Source of the DNA: Parazoarcus communis SWub3 = DSM 12120
Lineage (GTDB): Bacteria; Pseudomonadota; Gammaproteobacteria; Burkholderiales; Rhodocyclaceae
Direction: 5' to 3'
NCBI RefSeq assembly: GCF_003226565.1
Contig: NZ_QKOE01000018.1
Location: 1 to 64,000, forward strand
DNA length: 64,000 nt
Every line of letters starts with the position of its first letter. Position 1 is the stretch's first letter. The notes beneath the pieces were generated by a model that was not told the DNA's origin, did no database searches, and saw only the letters and a program-made list of their open reading frames with translations. This document shows, piece by piece, positions 26,354 through 35,045 of the stretch. A program made the position numbers and the translations under genes.

Positions 26354-27088
26354 ATGCAACAGAGCGCAGCGCCCATCACCCGTGAAGCCGCATTGCGGAT
26401 CGCCCTGGCCGGCCGGGCCATGCCCGGCATCTCCCTGCCCCTGCTCATCGACGTCTTGCAAAACCGTATCGGCAAGGATGAGATCGACGCCGACGACCTG
26501 CGTACGGTCACCGTCACCGACCTGAAAACAGCCTTCGCCAGCGCGGATGGCGAGGAGGATGGCGAGGACATCGGCATTGGTCTTGAAGCCATGAAGCTGG
26601 CTGTACGCATCTTGTGGGGTGACACCGAAGGCGAGAACCTGCCCCCGATCCAGCCCTATGACGAGGGCGACATGCCAGACTCAGTTCGGGTCGCGCTGGC
26701 GTCAGACAGCGGTGAGGCATTGAATGGGCACTTTGGCTCCTGTATGCGTTACCTGGTCTATCAGGTATCCGCACAGGAGACCCGTCTGGTAGGGGTGCGT
26801 GACGCACTCGAGGCCGATTTTGCCGAAGACAAGAACGGTTTTCGCGTACAGCTGATCTCCGACTGTCACGTGCTGTACGTGGTATCGGTAGGCGGCCCCG
26901 CCGCGGCCAAAGTCATCAAGGGGGGCATCTACCCGATCAAGCGCATCGAAGGCGGCGCCGCAGCCGAGGTGCTGGCCGAGTTCCAGCAGATGATGACGCA
27001 GTCGCCACCGCCCTGGCTGGCCAAGATCCTGGGCGTCGATGCGGGCCAGCGGCTGAAGAACTACAACGCCGCCACCATCGACGAGTGA
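26354..27088 (+). CDS. nafY: NafY-like nitrogenase cofactor-binding protein
   Basis: 244 aa, almost the length of Azotobacter NafY (about 243). An N-terminal helical domain (about 8-95, TREAALRIALAGRAMPGIS) is joined by a Pro/Asp-rich linker to a NifX/NifB-like cofactor domain (about 108-225) carrying NGHFGSC with H126 and C130. NafY binds FeMo-co through a His in this motif and chaperones apo-dinitrogenase. GAGGAG precedes the ATG. It is first of three closely spaced genes behind a sigma-54-like promoter. Other NifX-type proteins lack the N-terminal domain, which favours NafY. Confidence 0.78.
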   Translation: MQQSAAPITREAALRIALAGRAMPGISLPLLIDVLQNRIGKDEIDADDLRTVTVTDLKTAFASADGEEDGEDIGIGLEAMKLAVRILWGDTEGENLPPIQPYDEGDMPDSVRVALASDSGEALNGHFGSCMRYLVYQVSAQETRLVGVRDALEADFAEDKNGFRVQLISDCHVLYVVSVGGPAAAKVIKGGIYPIKRIEGGAAAEVLAEFQQMMTQSPPPWLAKILGVDAGQRLKNYNAATIDE

Positions 27089-27120
27089 ACACGAATGAGC
27101 ACGGATGAGGAGTGAGCGCC

Positions 27121-27387
27121 ATGGCTGACAAAGACTACCCGCGCATCATCACCGACCTGATCGCCAACGCCATCAGCAGCTCACGGGTGACTGGCGAGAA
27201 CAGTCGCGTCACCCGGCTGGTGGCCGGCAGTGTCGAGCGTTTTGCCGCCGAGCTACGTCACGGCGGGCGTGACGACGAGGCCCGTGAGCTGGTCGAGCTG
27301 GCTGCAGGCCTGCTGGCCGACTACGACGGCGCCGAGCTCGTGCCCGCCCTCACCGCAACCGTCGATGCAATGGCCGCACGTCCCTGA
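27121..27387 (+). CDS. Small conserved-type protein of unknown function (nafY operon)
   Basis: 88 aa from ATG at 27121 (MADKDYPRIIT), preceded by GAGGAG. I do not recognise a named family. It is acidic, almost wholly helical by composition, with an Arg/Glu-rich centre (RFAAELRHGGRDDEARELVELAAGLLADY) and no cysteine, signal or membrane segment. It begins 32 nt after nafY and is 36 nt before the next small gene, so it should be co-transcribed. A role as a nitrogenase-related accessory or regulator is only guilt by association. Confidence 0.7.
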   Translation: MADKDYPRIITDLIANAISSSRVTGENSRVTRLVAGSVERFAAELRHGGRDDEARELVELAAGLLADYDGAELVPALTATVDAMAARP

Positions 27388-27423
27388 CGCCGACCGCCGA
27401 CACCCGCACACAGGAGTCATACC

Positions 27424-27699
27424 ATGCAGGACACCGCAATCCACACCGACCGTCTTGGTCAGGCCGTTGAAGTCGGCGATGAAGTTCGTGTGCTGCACGT
27501 CAGCATCGACCCGGACATCGACGACGACGAGCGTGAAATGTTCGAGTTCATGATCGGCTCGACCTGTGAGGTCGAGCGCTTTGACGAGGCGGGCCGCGCC
27601 TGGGTCACCATGTGGTGGAGCACCGGTGACGGCAATGCCACCACCAGCATCGGGCTCGCCCCTTTCCAGATGGAGCGGGTACGACAGGCCGCACGCTGA
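27424..27699 (+). CDS. Small protein of unknown function (nafY operon, third gene)
   Basis: 91 aa from ATG at 27424, with AGGAG 8 nt upstream. It looks like a small beta-rich fold: GQAVEVGDEVRVLHVS, then a very acidic loop DPDIDDDERE, then CEVERFDEAGRAWVTMWW and a short C-terminal helix. The GDEVRVL opening recalls SH3-like/NifZ-type small proteins, but I cannot assign it. It ends 11 nt before a strong convergent hairpin shared with hom, closing the three-gene unit. Confidence 0.7.
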   Translation: MQDTAIHTDRLGQAVEVGDEVRVLHVSIDPDIDDDEREMFEFMIGSTCEVERFDEAGRAWVTMWWSTGDGNATTSIGLAPFQMERVRQAAR

Positions 27700-27710
27700 G
27701 GGCAGACAAC

Positions 27711-27736
27711 ACAAGGGCCGGTTACCCGGCCCTTGT
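27711..27736. terminator. Convergent hairpin between the nafY operon and hom
   Basis: ACAAGGGCCGG (27711-27721), loop TTAC, CCGGCCCTTGT (27726-27736): a perfect 11-bp GC-rich stem. It serves either strand and lies between two converging stops. Confidence 0.75.
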
Positions 27737-27756
27737 CACATCAAGGCACGACAGCC

Positions 27757-29064
27757 TTACAGGTTCTCAAGGCGGATGCGCTTCACCTTGCCCTGCACCA
27801 CCGGCAGCGACTCAATACGTGCGATCGCGGCATTGGCGTTCCTCTCCACCGTCAGGTGGGTCAGCATGATGATGTCGGTCTGGGCCTCACCCTCGGCCGG
27901 TTCTTTCTGAATCATCGCGTCGATCGAGATCTCGCTGTCAGCCAGAATGCGGGTGATGTCGGCGAGCACGCCCGGCTTGTCCTCAACCCGCATGCGCAGG
28001 TAATAGGAGGTTTCCACCTCGTCGATCGGCAGCACAGCGATGTCCTGCACCTGATCGGGCTGGAAGGCCAGATGCGGCACCCGGTGTTCCGGGTCGGCCG
28101 TATGCAGGCGGGTGATATCCACCAAGTCGGCGATCACCGCCGAAGCAGTGGGCTCGGCACCGGCGCCCTTGCCGTAATACAGCGTGGCACCGACCGCATC
28201 AGCCTGCACCAGCACCGCGTTCATCGCACCTTCGACATTGGCAATCAGGCGCTTGGTCGGAATCAGTGTCGGATGCACGCGCAGCTCGACACCGGCCTCG
28301 CGCTTGCGGGCGATACCCAACAGCTTGATGCGATAGCCGAGCTGTTCGGCGTATTCGATATCGGCCGACTCCAGCTTGGTGATGCCTTCGACGTACGCCT
28401 TGTCGAACTGCATCGGAATACCGAAGGCGATCGCGCTCATGATCGTGGCCTTGTGTGCGGCATCGACGCCTTCGATGTCGAAGGTCGGGTCGGCTTCGGC
28501 GTAGCCCAAGGCCTGCGCTTCCTTCAGCACATCGGCAAAGGGCAGGCCCTTGTCGCGCATCTCGGACAGGATGAAGTTGGTGGTGCCGTTGATGATGCCG
28601 GCCAGCCACTGGATGCGGTTGGCCGTCAGGCCTTCGCGCAGCGCCTTGATGATGGGGATGCCACCGGCCACCGCAGCCTCGAAGGCCACCATCACGCCCT
28701 TTTTCTGCGCGGCCGAGAAGATCTCGTTGCCATGCACCGCCAGCAGCGCCTTGTTGGCGGTGACGACATGCTTGCCGTTCTCGATCGCTTTCAGCACCAA
28801 CTCGCGTGCCACGCCGTAGCCGCCGATCAGCTCGACGACGATGTCGATCTCGGGGTCGGTGACGACGGAGAAGGCGTCATCGGTAAGCCTGACGCCCTCG
28901 CCCGCCACCTTGCGGGCAAGTTCGAGGTTCTTGTCCGCCACCGTGGTAATGCGAATCGGCCGGCCCGCACGGCGGGTGATTTCCTCTTCGTTGCGTTTGA
29001 GGACGGTAAAGGTGCCGCCGCCGACGGTACCGATGCCAAGCAGGCCCACGTTGATCGGTTTCAT
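27757..29064 (-). CDS. hom: Homoserine dehydrogenase
   Basis: 435 aa, monofunctional type. The NAD(P)-binding motif GLLGIGTVGGGT starts at residue 8, and VTANKALLAVHG near 103 and the catalytic region GIINGTTNFILSEM near 170 are present. A C-terminal ACT domain from about 350 (RMRVEDKPGVLADITRIL) probably senses threonine. It converts aspartate semialdehyde to homoserine for threonine and methionine. It follows alaA by 48 nt on the same strand. The usual betaproteobacterial partner thrC is not downstream; the nafY trio converges there instead. Confidence 0.96.
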   Translation of the reverse strand: MKPINVGLLGIGTVGGGTFTVLKRNEEEITRRAGRPIRITTVADKNLELARKVAGEGVRLTDDAFSVVTDPEIDIVVELIGGYGVARELVLKAIENGKHVVTANKALLAVHGNEIFSAAQKKGVMVAFEAAVAGGIPIIKALREGLTANRIQWLAGIINGTTNFILSEMRDKGLPFADVLKEAQALGYAEADPTFDIEGVDAAHKATIMSAIAFGIPMQFDKAYVEGITKLESADIEYAEQLGYRIKLLGIARKREAGVELRVHPTLIPTKRLIANVEGAMNAVLVQADAVGATLYYGKGAGAEPTASAVIADLVDITRLHTADPEHRVPHLAFQPDQVQDIAVLPIDEVETSYYLRMRVEDKPGVLADITRILADSEISIDAMIQKEPAEGEAQTDIIMLTHLTVERNANAAIARIESLPVVQGKVKRIRLENL

Positions 29065-29112
29065 GCAGTGTTTCCGTGTTGGTCGTTGAGGATGAAAGGC
29101 AAGTGCCGCGGC

Positions 29113-30411
29113 TCAGGTGCCGTGACGCTTGCGGTAATGCTCGAGGAAGCGCGCGATCCGCCCGACAGCGTCGCGCAGATCATCCTCGTGCGGCAGGAAG
29201 ACGAGCCGGAAGTGATCCGGGTGCGGCCAGTTGAAGCCAGTGCCCTGCACCAGCAGCACCCGCTCTTCTTCCAGCAACTCGGCGATGAAGGCCTGATCAT
29301 CCACGATCGGGTAGATCTTGGGATCGAGCCTGGGGAACATATACAAGGTGGCCTGCGGCTTCACGCAACTGACCCCCGGAATGGCGTTGATCAGCTCCCA
29401 GGCCAGGTCGCGCTGGCGACGCATGCGTCCACCTTCGGCCACCAGGTCGTCGATGCTCTGATACCCCCCCAGTGCAGTCTGGATCGCGTACTGGCCCGGA
29501 ACGTTGGCACACAGACGCATCGAGGCCAGCATGTTCAGGCCTTCGATGTAGTCCTGCGCCCGACGTTTGTCACCACACACCACCATCCAGCCGGCACGGT
29601 AGCCGCAGGAGCGGTAGTTTTTCGACAGTCCATTGAACACGATGGTGAGCACGTCTTCCGACAGTGCAGCCACCGAGGTGTGGCTGATGCCGTCATACAG
29701 CACCTTGTCATACACCTCGTCGGCGTACAGGATCAGGTCGTGTTCACGGGCAAGCTGGATGATGTCCTTGAGCACCGCGTCAGGATACACCGCACCGGTC
29801 GGATTATTCGGGTTGATGATGACGATCGCGCGGGTGTTGGGCGTGATCTTCGCCCGCATGTCGGCGATGTCCGGCATCCAGCCCGCCCCCTCGTCACACA
29901 GATAGTGAATCGGCTTGCCCCCGGACAGGCTGACGGCCGCCGTCCACAGCGGATAGTCCGGTGCCGGCACCAACACCTCGTCACCCGCGTTGAGCAGCGC
30001 GTTCATCGCCATCACGATCAGCTCGGACACACCGTTGCCAATGTAGATATCCTCGATGTCCACACCCTTGATGCCCTTCTGCTGGGTGTAGTGCATTACC
30101 GCCTTGCGCGCTGCGAAGATGCCCTTGGAGTCCGAATAACCGGCCGAATTGGGCAGGTTGCGGATCATGTCCATCTGGATTTCTTCGGGCGCATCGAAGC
30201 CGAACGCAGCCAGATTGCCGATGTTGAGCTTGATGATCTTGTGCCCTTCGTCTTCCATCTGCTTGGCGCGAACCAGTACCGGACCACGGATGTCGTAACA
30301 CACGTCGGCAAGCTTGGCGGACTTGCGGATGGGGCGCGCGGCGGCGGCCTCGGCCTTGACCACGATGTCGGTGGGTGCCGTTGCCAGATTCAGTGTCGTC
30401 GCCGCTTTCAT
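29113..30411 (-). CDS. alaA: Pyridoxal-phosphate aminotransferase AlaA-type (glutamate-pyruvate)
   Basis: 432 aa from MKAATTLN at 30411; a longer frame exists but is not conserved. Class I aminotransferase fold: LNIGNLAAFGFDAP near 64, INPNNPTGAVYP near 198, and the PLP lysine in FNGLSKNYRSCGYRAGW near 263. GLNMLASMRLCANVPGQYAIQTALGG is characteristic of AlaA. It interconverts pyruvate and glutamate with alanine and 2-oxoglutarate. It is the first gene before hom. The N-terminal about 30 residues are extra relative to E. coli AlaA. Divergent from the Mth938-like gene. Confidence 0.88.
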   Translation of the reverse strand: MKAATTLNLATAPTDIVVKAEAAAARPIRKSAKLADVCYDIRGPVLVRAKQMEDEGHKIIKLNIGNLAAFGFDAPEEIQMDMIRNLPNSAGYSDSKGIFAARKAVMHYTQQKGIKGVDIEDIYIGNGVSELIVMAMNALLNAGDEVLVPAPDYPLWTAAVSLSGGKPIHYLCDEGAGWMPDIADMRAKITPNTRAIVIINPNNPTGAVYPDAVLKDIIQLAREHDLILYADEVYDKVLYDGISHTSVAALSEDVLTIVFNGLSKNYRSCGYRAGWMVVCGDKRRAQDYIEGLNMLASMRLCANVPGQYAIQTALGGYQSIDDLVAEGGRMRRQRDLAWELINAIPGVSCVKPQATLYMFPRLDPKIYPIVDDQAFIAELLEEERVLLVQGTGFNWPHPDHFRLVFLPHEDDLRDAVGRIARFLEHYRKRHGT

Positions 30412-30576
30412 GTCCTGCCATCCTTTAGGGTGTTGCCCCGAAACACCGCGGGGCGCTCGGTACGCTTGATGCCGTCGGCCGGAATGCCGCACGCGCACAA
30501 GACGGAAAAGATTGTTATCTTAGCCGCGACGCCGCGTTGCGGCAATTTACCCTTGACCCTCCCTCCAGAATCCAGC

Positions 30577-30954
30577 ATGAAGCTTCATCTCGACCAGACC
30601 GGCAGCACCAACATCATCACCGGCTACGGCGCCGACCACCTGATGATCAACAAGGTCCGCCACGACGGCAACCTGATCGTCACCGACACCGAGATCCACA
30701 CCGGCTGGGCCACAGACGGTTTCGAACAGCTCGGCACCGAAGACATTGCCCGCCTGTGCGAACTCGGCCGCGAGATCGTGCTGATCGGTACCGGAAAGCG
30801 GCAGCGTTTCCCCGCACCACACCTGCTCCGCCCCCTCATGGAAGCCAGAATCGGCTTTGAAATCATGGATCTCGCCGCAGCTTGCCGAACCTACAACGTG
30901 CTGGTGGGCGAAGGCCGTGCCGTGGCAGCGGCACTGCTGTTCGACCCACGCTGA
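30577..30954 (+). CDS. Mth938-like domain protein (DUF498)
   Basis: 125 aa, typical for the single-domain Mth938/NDUFAF3-like family. HTGWATDGFEQLGTEDIARL near 44 and IVLIGTGKRQRFPAPHL near 70 are family hallmarks. Function is not established in bacteria; the mitochondrial homologue assists complex I assembly. The frame stays open for about 2.8 kb upstream through the antisense of alaA and hom, but that is a high-GC artefact; the ATG at 30577 gives the family start MKLHLDQTG. Confidence 0.85.
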   Translation: MKLHLDQTGSTNIITGYGADHLMINKVRHDGNLIVTDTEIHTGWATDGFEQLGTEDIARLCELGREIVLIGTGKRQRFPAPHLLRPLMEARIGFEIMDLAAACRTYNVLVGEGRAVAAALLFDPR

Positions 30955-31060
30955 GGCCAGGCGTACCGACGCGACACGGCCTCTGTCACCAATTTGCAAT
31001 TGTCACGGCGGCCCTTCCTCCATTACGCTGGATGCAAGGCATCCATCCCGGAGACATCGA

Positions 31061-31516
31061 ATGACCAACGCTGCACTGCCCGACTTCAGCCTGCCGGCCA
31101 CCGCCGGAACCACCGTCTCGCTGTCTGCCCTGCGCGGCAGCAAGGTGGTGCTTTATTTCTATCCCAAGGACAACACGCCGGGCTGCACCAACGAGACCAA
31201 GGACTTCGGTGCACTGCATGCTCAGTTTGCCGCTGCTGGCTGCAAGGTCTTCGGCATTTCGCGTGACAGCCTGAAGTCGCATGAAAACTTCAAGGCCAAG
31301 CTCGAACTGCCTTTCGAACTGATCTCCGACGCTGAAGAAGTCGCCTGCAACGTATTCGGCGTGATCAAGATGAAGAACATGTACGGCAAGCAGGTGCGCG
31401 GCATCGAACGCAGCACCTTTGTGCTGGCCGCCGACGGCTCGGTTGCACGTGAGTGGCGTGGGGTCAAGGTTGCCGGTCACGCCGAGGAAGTGCTTGCCGT
31501 CGTCCAGTCGCTCTGA
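31061..31516 (+). CDS. bcp: Thioredoxin-dependent peroxiredoxin, BCP/PrxQ family, no +5 resolving cysteine
   Basis: 151 aa from ATG at 31061, preceded by GGAGA. The peroxidatic cysteine is C42 in YPKDNTPGCTNETKDF. The usual resolving cysteine five residues later is replaced by K47; the only others are C61 and C96. It may therefore be a 1-Cys enzyme or use C96. It reduces hydroperoxides in the cytoplasm with thioredoxin. It is 28 nt upstream of the phoH-like gene and probably shares a transcript. Confidence 0.92.
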   Translation: MTNAALPDFSLPATAGTTVSLSALRGSKVVLYFYPKDNTPGCTNETKDFGALHAQFAAAGCKVFGISRDSLKSHENFKAKLELPFELISDAEEVACNVFGVIKMKNMYGKQVRGIERSTFVLAADGSVAREWRGVKVAGHAEEVLAVVQSL

Positions 31517-31544
31517 TCGATTTCTTTCTCAAAGGTCCTCGAAC

Positions 31545-32975
31545 ATGCCAGAAGCCACCGCCAAGAAGCCGACCCGCCGCCGCGCTGCCGCACCGAAGAC
31601 CAAACTGTTCGTGCTCGACACCAATGTCTTGATGCACGACCCCACCAGCCTCTACCGTTTCGAAGAGCACGACATCTACGTGCCGATCATGACGCTGGAG
31701 GAACTCGACAACAACAAGAAAGGCATGTCCGAGGTCGCGCGCAATGCGCGCCAGGCCAGCCGGATGATGGACGAGATCGTCTCGTCCTCGCCTGATGGCA
31801 TCGAAGCCGGCATTGGGTTGAAGGCGCCCTCGCATGATCTGGCTGCAGGAAAACTCTTCCTCCAGACCGAGGCCATCAACGTTACCTTGCCGGCCGCTCT
31901 GCCCACTGCCAAGGGTGACAACCAGATCCTGGCCGTGGTGATGTACCTGGCCGAGAAGGAGCCCGGCCGTTCCGTCATCCTGGTGTCCAAGGACATCAAC
32001 ATGCGGATCAAGGCTCGCGCGCTGGGCCTTGAGGCGCAGGACTACTTCAACGACAAGGTCCTTGAAGACACTGACCTGCTGTACACCGGAACCCGTGAGC
32101 TGCCAGCGGATTTCTGGGACACGCACGCCAAGGGCATGGAGTCGTGGAAGAACGAGGGCCATACCTATTACCGACTCAAGGGACCCTTGACCGGCGATCT
32201 GCTCATCAATGAGTTTCTGTACCAGGATGGCGACCGTCCGCTCGAGGCGTGGGTCAAGGAGCAAAGCGGACGTACCGTGGTGCTCGAAACCCTGACCGAT
32301 TACAGCCACCACAAGAACAACGTCTGGGGCATCACTGCTCGCAACCGTGAGCAGAACTTTGCGCTCAACCTGCTGATGAACCCGGAGATCGACTTCGTCA
32401 CCCTGCTCGGCCAGGCTGGCACCGGCAAGACCTTGCTGACGCTGGCGGCTGGGCTGACCCAGGTGCTGGAGACCAAGCGCTATTCTGAAATCATCATGAC
32501 CCGGGTGACCGTACCCGTTGGCGAGGACATCGGTTTCCTGCCCGGCACCGAAGAAGAAAAGATGGCGCCATGGATGGGCGCACTCGAGGATAACCTCGAC
32601 GTACTCAATGGCACCACTGGCGAAGGGGGCGATTGGGGGCGTGCGGCCACCCGAGACCTGATCCGCAGCCGGATCAAGATCAAGAGCCTCAATTTCATGC
32701 GCGGCCGCACCTTCATCAACAAGTACCTGATCATCGACGAGGCGCAGAACCTGACACCGAAGCAGATGAAGACCCTGATCACGCGTGCCGGTCCGGGTAC
32801 CAAGGTGGTGTGTCTGGGCAACATCGCCCAGATCGACACCCCCTATCTGACCGAAGGCTCGTCCGGGCTGACCTTCGCGGTCGACCGTTTCAAGGGCTGG
32901 CAGCATTCCGGCCACATCACACTGCAACGCGGTGAGCGTAGCCGTCTGGCCGACCACGCAGCAGAGGTTCTGTAA
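31545..32975 (+). CDS. PhoH2-type protein (PIN ribonuclease-like domain fused to PhoH ATPase)
   Basis: 476 aa from ATG at 31545. The N-terminal PIN domain (about 20-170) starts LFVLDTNVLMHDP with acidic residues in LEELDNNKKG and SKDINMRIKA. The C-terminal PhoH ATPase has Walker A GQAGTGKTLLTLA near 291 and Walker B YLIIDEAQNL near 394. PhoH2 proteins are ATP-dependent RNA helicase/RNases, some acting as toxins with a small upstream antitoxin. No small antitoxin-like gene precedes this one; bcp does. AAAGG gives the ribosome site. Confidence 0.9.
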   Translation: MPEATAKKPTRRRAAAPKTKLFVLDTNVLMHDPTSLYRFEEHDIYVPIMTLEELDNNKKGMSEVARNARQASRMMDEIVSSSPDGIEAGIGLKAPSHDLAAGKLFLQTEAINVTLPAALPTAKGDNQILAVVMYLAEKEPGRSVILVSKDINMRIKARALGLEAQDYFNDKVLEDTDLLYTGTRELPADFWDTHAKGMESWKNEGHTYYRLKGPLTGDLLINEFLYQDGDRPLEAWVKEQSGRTVVLETLTDYSHHKNNVWGITARNREQNFALNLLMNPEIDFVTLLGQAGTGKTLLTLAAGLTQVLETKRYSEIIMTRVTVPVGEDIGFLPGTEEEKMAPWMGALEDNLDVLNGTTGEGGDWGRAATRDLIRSRIKIKSLNFMRGRTFINKYLIIDEAQNLTPKQMKTLITRAGPGTKVVCLGNIAQIDTPYLTEGSSGLTFAVDRFKGWQHSGHITLQRGERSRLADHAAEVL

Positions 32976-33112
32976 ACTGACAGGCCAATGACGGCGGCTG
33001 GCCGACAATCGGCCGTCGTCATCTCGCACCCGCGCGCCCGGTTTCCCGGCTGCAGCCGGATCCTTCGATCGAAAGCTTGCGGCAGATCAGTCCCGAGGCT
33101 GCGCCAGCCTCT

Positions 33113-33118
33113 TATAAT
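33113..33118 (+). promoter_or_regulatory. -10 element upstream of the CBS/DUF294 gene
   Basis: A perfect TATAAT lies 29 nt before the ATG at 33147. No convincing -35 is present at 16-18 bp, so the promoter may need an activator. Confidence 0.4.
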
Positions 33119-33146
33119 CCGAAAGTTGCCTTTCGATGACCCGCCC

Positions 33147-35045
33147 ATGACTGCAAGCGCACCCGAGATGCTGGTCGGTGCCAGTTCGGATTTCCTGAAG
33201 CGTTTCTCGCCCTTCAACCGGATGGAGCCCGAGGCACTCGCCTTCCTCACTCAGCGGGCCGTGCTCGCGTTTCATGCCCGCGGCAGCGAGGTCCTGACTC
33301 CAGAAATGGGCCAGGCGCGGCACTTCTACATCATCCAGCGTGGCAAGATCCAGTCACGCCAGACCGGTGCGACGGCAGTCACCGAATACGCCAGCATGAC
33401 GATGGGGCCTGGTGAATGCTTCCCCATCGGAGCGGTGTCGGCCAGCCGGCCTTCCACCAATGCCTACATCGCGGTCGAGGACAGCTTCTGCTTCCAGATC
33501 AGTGCGGACGACTTCATGCAGTTGATGCAGATGAGTCCGGTGTTTCACCTGTTCTGCACCCAGTACATTGCCAGCCTGCTCAACCAGTCGCGCCAGCAAC
33601 TGCAGACGACCTTCTCGCAGCGAGCTGCCGAACAGCAGACCATGACCACGCCGCTGCTGCAACTGGTCAAGAAAAAGCCGATCTTCGTCTCGCCCGATAC
33701 CGCCACCCGCAGTGCGCTGGAAAAAATGGCCGAATCGCGTATCGGTTGCATGGTGGTTGCCGATCCCGAAGGTCATCCGTTGGGTATCCTCACCCAAAGC
33801 GATCTGCTACCTCGCCTGCTGCTGCCTGCCTTCGATCTGTCGCGCCCGATCAGCGATGTGATGACGGCCAACCCACACCAGCTACCCGGCACTGCGTCGG
33901 CCTACGACGCCGCACTGGAAATGGCCACGCATGGCATTCGCCACCTGCTGGTCATCGACAGCGAGGGACGGCTGCAGGGCGTGGTATCCGAGCGCGACTT
34001 GTTCTCGCTTCAGCGCATCAGCTTGCGTCAGATCCGTGCCGGTATCGAGAGCGCCAACGACATCGATGCCCTGCAGCGGGCGAGCAAGGATATCCGTCAA
34101 CTGGCGCTGAACCTGATTGCACAGGGCATTGGCTCGGAACAGCTCACCCAGTTCATCTCTGCGCTCAATGACGCCCTGACCCGCCGCATCATCGTACTGG
34201 CGCAGGCGCACCATGACCTGTACGGGGTGGATTATGCATGGGTTGCATTCGGCTCCGAGGGTCGCCACGAGCAGACGCTGTCGACCGATCAGGACAACGG
34301 CATCATCTGGATTTGCCCCGAGTTTGACCAGGTTGGTCCACTGCGCGCCCGCCTGGTCGCATTCGCTGCCGAGGTCAACAAGCACCTCGCCGCCTGTGGG
34401 TTTCCACTGTGCAAGGGCAATATCATGGCCAGCAACCCGGAGCTATGCCTGACCCTCGACGAATGGCGCAATCGCTTCGGCAGCTGGATACGGGAGCCGG
34501 ATCCCCAGGCCTTGCTCAATGCCTCGATCTTCTTCGACTTCCGCGTCATACACGGCAACGAGCGCCTGGGCGACCAGCTCCGCGCCTGGCTGAACAAGAC
34601 CACGAAGTCCAACTCTGCCTTCCAGCGCATGATGGCCGGCAATGCACTACAGGTGGTGCCACCTCTTGGCCGTATCCGGGATTTCGTTGTTGACGACGAT
34701 GGCACCATCGACCTGAAGAAATCCGGTGCCCGCCTGTTCGTGGACGTCGCGCGCATCCTCGCCCTGCGCACCGGCATCGAATCGAGCAGCACGGTGTATC
34801 GACTGCGTCAGGCAGCGGTCAAGATGGGCGTGCCACCCGAAGAAGTTGCAGCCATCATCGATGGCTTCCATTTCATCCAGCTTTTGCGCCTTCGCTCCCA
34901 ACACCTGGAGACCGAACACGGTTCGCCGAGCGATAACAAGATCAATCCGGATACCCTCAACGAGCTTGACCGCCGCATTCTCAAGGAAGCCTTTCGTCAG
35001 GCTCGCAAGCTGCAACTACGCCTGAAGCTGGATTACCAGCTGTGA
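33147..35045 (+). CDS. cNMP-binding / CBS pair / DUF294 nucleotidyltransferase-like signalling protein
   Basis: 632 aa from ATG at 33147. Domains in order: cyclic-nucleotide-binding fold (about 20-140), two CBS domains (about 165-295, KKPIFVSPDTATRSALEKM and VMTANPHQLPGTASAYDAALEM), a GlnD-like nucleotidyltransferase (about 320-470) with GSEGRHEQTLSTDQDNGI, and a C-terminal DUF294 helical domain. GS and DQD active-site residues are intact. It probably adenylylates or uridylylates a partner in response to adenylates or cNMP; the target is unknown. Its TGA overlaps the GTG start of the exonuclease-like gene. Confidence 0.88.
   Translation: MTASAPEMLVGASSDFLKRFSPFNRMEPEALAFLTQRAVLAFHARGSEVLTPEMGQARHFYIIQRGKIQSRQTGATAVTEYASMTMGPGECFPIGAVSASRPSTNAYIAVEDSFCFQISADDFMQLMQMSPVFHLFCTQYIASLLNQSRQQLQTTFSQRAAEQQTMTTPLLQLVKKKPIFVSPDTATRSALEKMAESRIGCMVVADPEGHPLGILTQSDLLPRLLLPAFDLSRPISDVMTANPHQLPGTASAYDAALEMATHGIRHLLVIDSEGRLQGVVSERDLFSLQRISLRQIRAGIESANDIDALQRASKDIRQLALNLIAQGIGSEQLTQFISALNDALTRRIIVLAQAHHDLYGVDYAWVAFGSEGRHEQTLSTDQDNGIIWICPEFDQVGPLRARLVAFAAEVNKHLAACGFPLCKGNIMASNPELCLTLDEWRNRFGSWIREPDPQALLNASIFFDFRVIHGNERLGDQLRAWLNKTTKSNSAFQRMMAGNALQVVPPLGRIRDFVVDDDGTIDLKKSGARLFVDVARILALRTGIESSSTVYRLRQAAVKMGVPPEEVAAIIDGFHFIQLLRLRSQHLETEHGSPSDNKINPDTLNELDRRILKEAFRQARKLQLRLKLDYQL

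Noticed and set aside
27733-30954. A 1073-codon open frame antisense to hom and alaA, running into the Mth938-like gene
   Set aside because: hom and alaA are unmistakable on the other strand. The frame has His/Asp/Arg-rich low-likelihood protein composition, typical of the antisense of high-GC genes. Only its last 125 codons are a real gene.
31545-32975. PhoH2 as a VapBC-like toxin-antitoxin unit
   Set aside because: The upstream gene is a peroxiredoxin, and no small antitoxin-like frame precedes phoH.
31464-33029. 521-codon reverse frame over phoH
   Set aside because: Antisense of the PIN-PhoH protein, which has clear Walker motifs on the forward strand.
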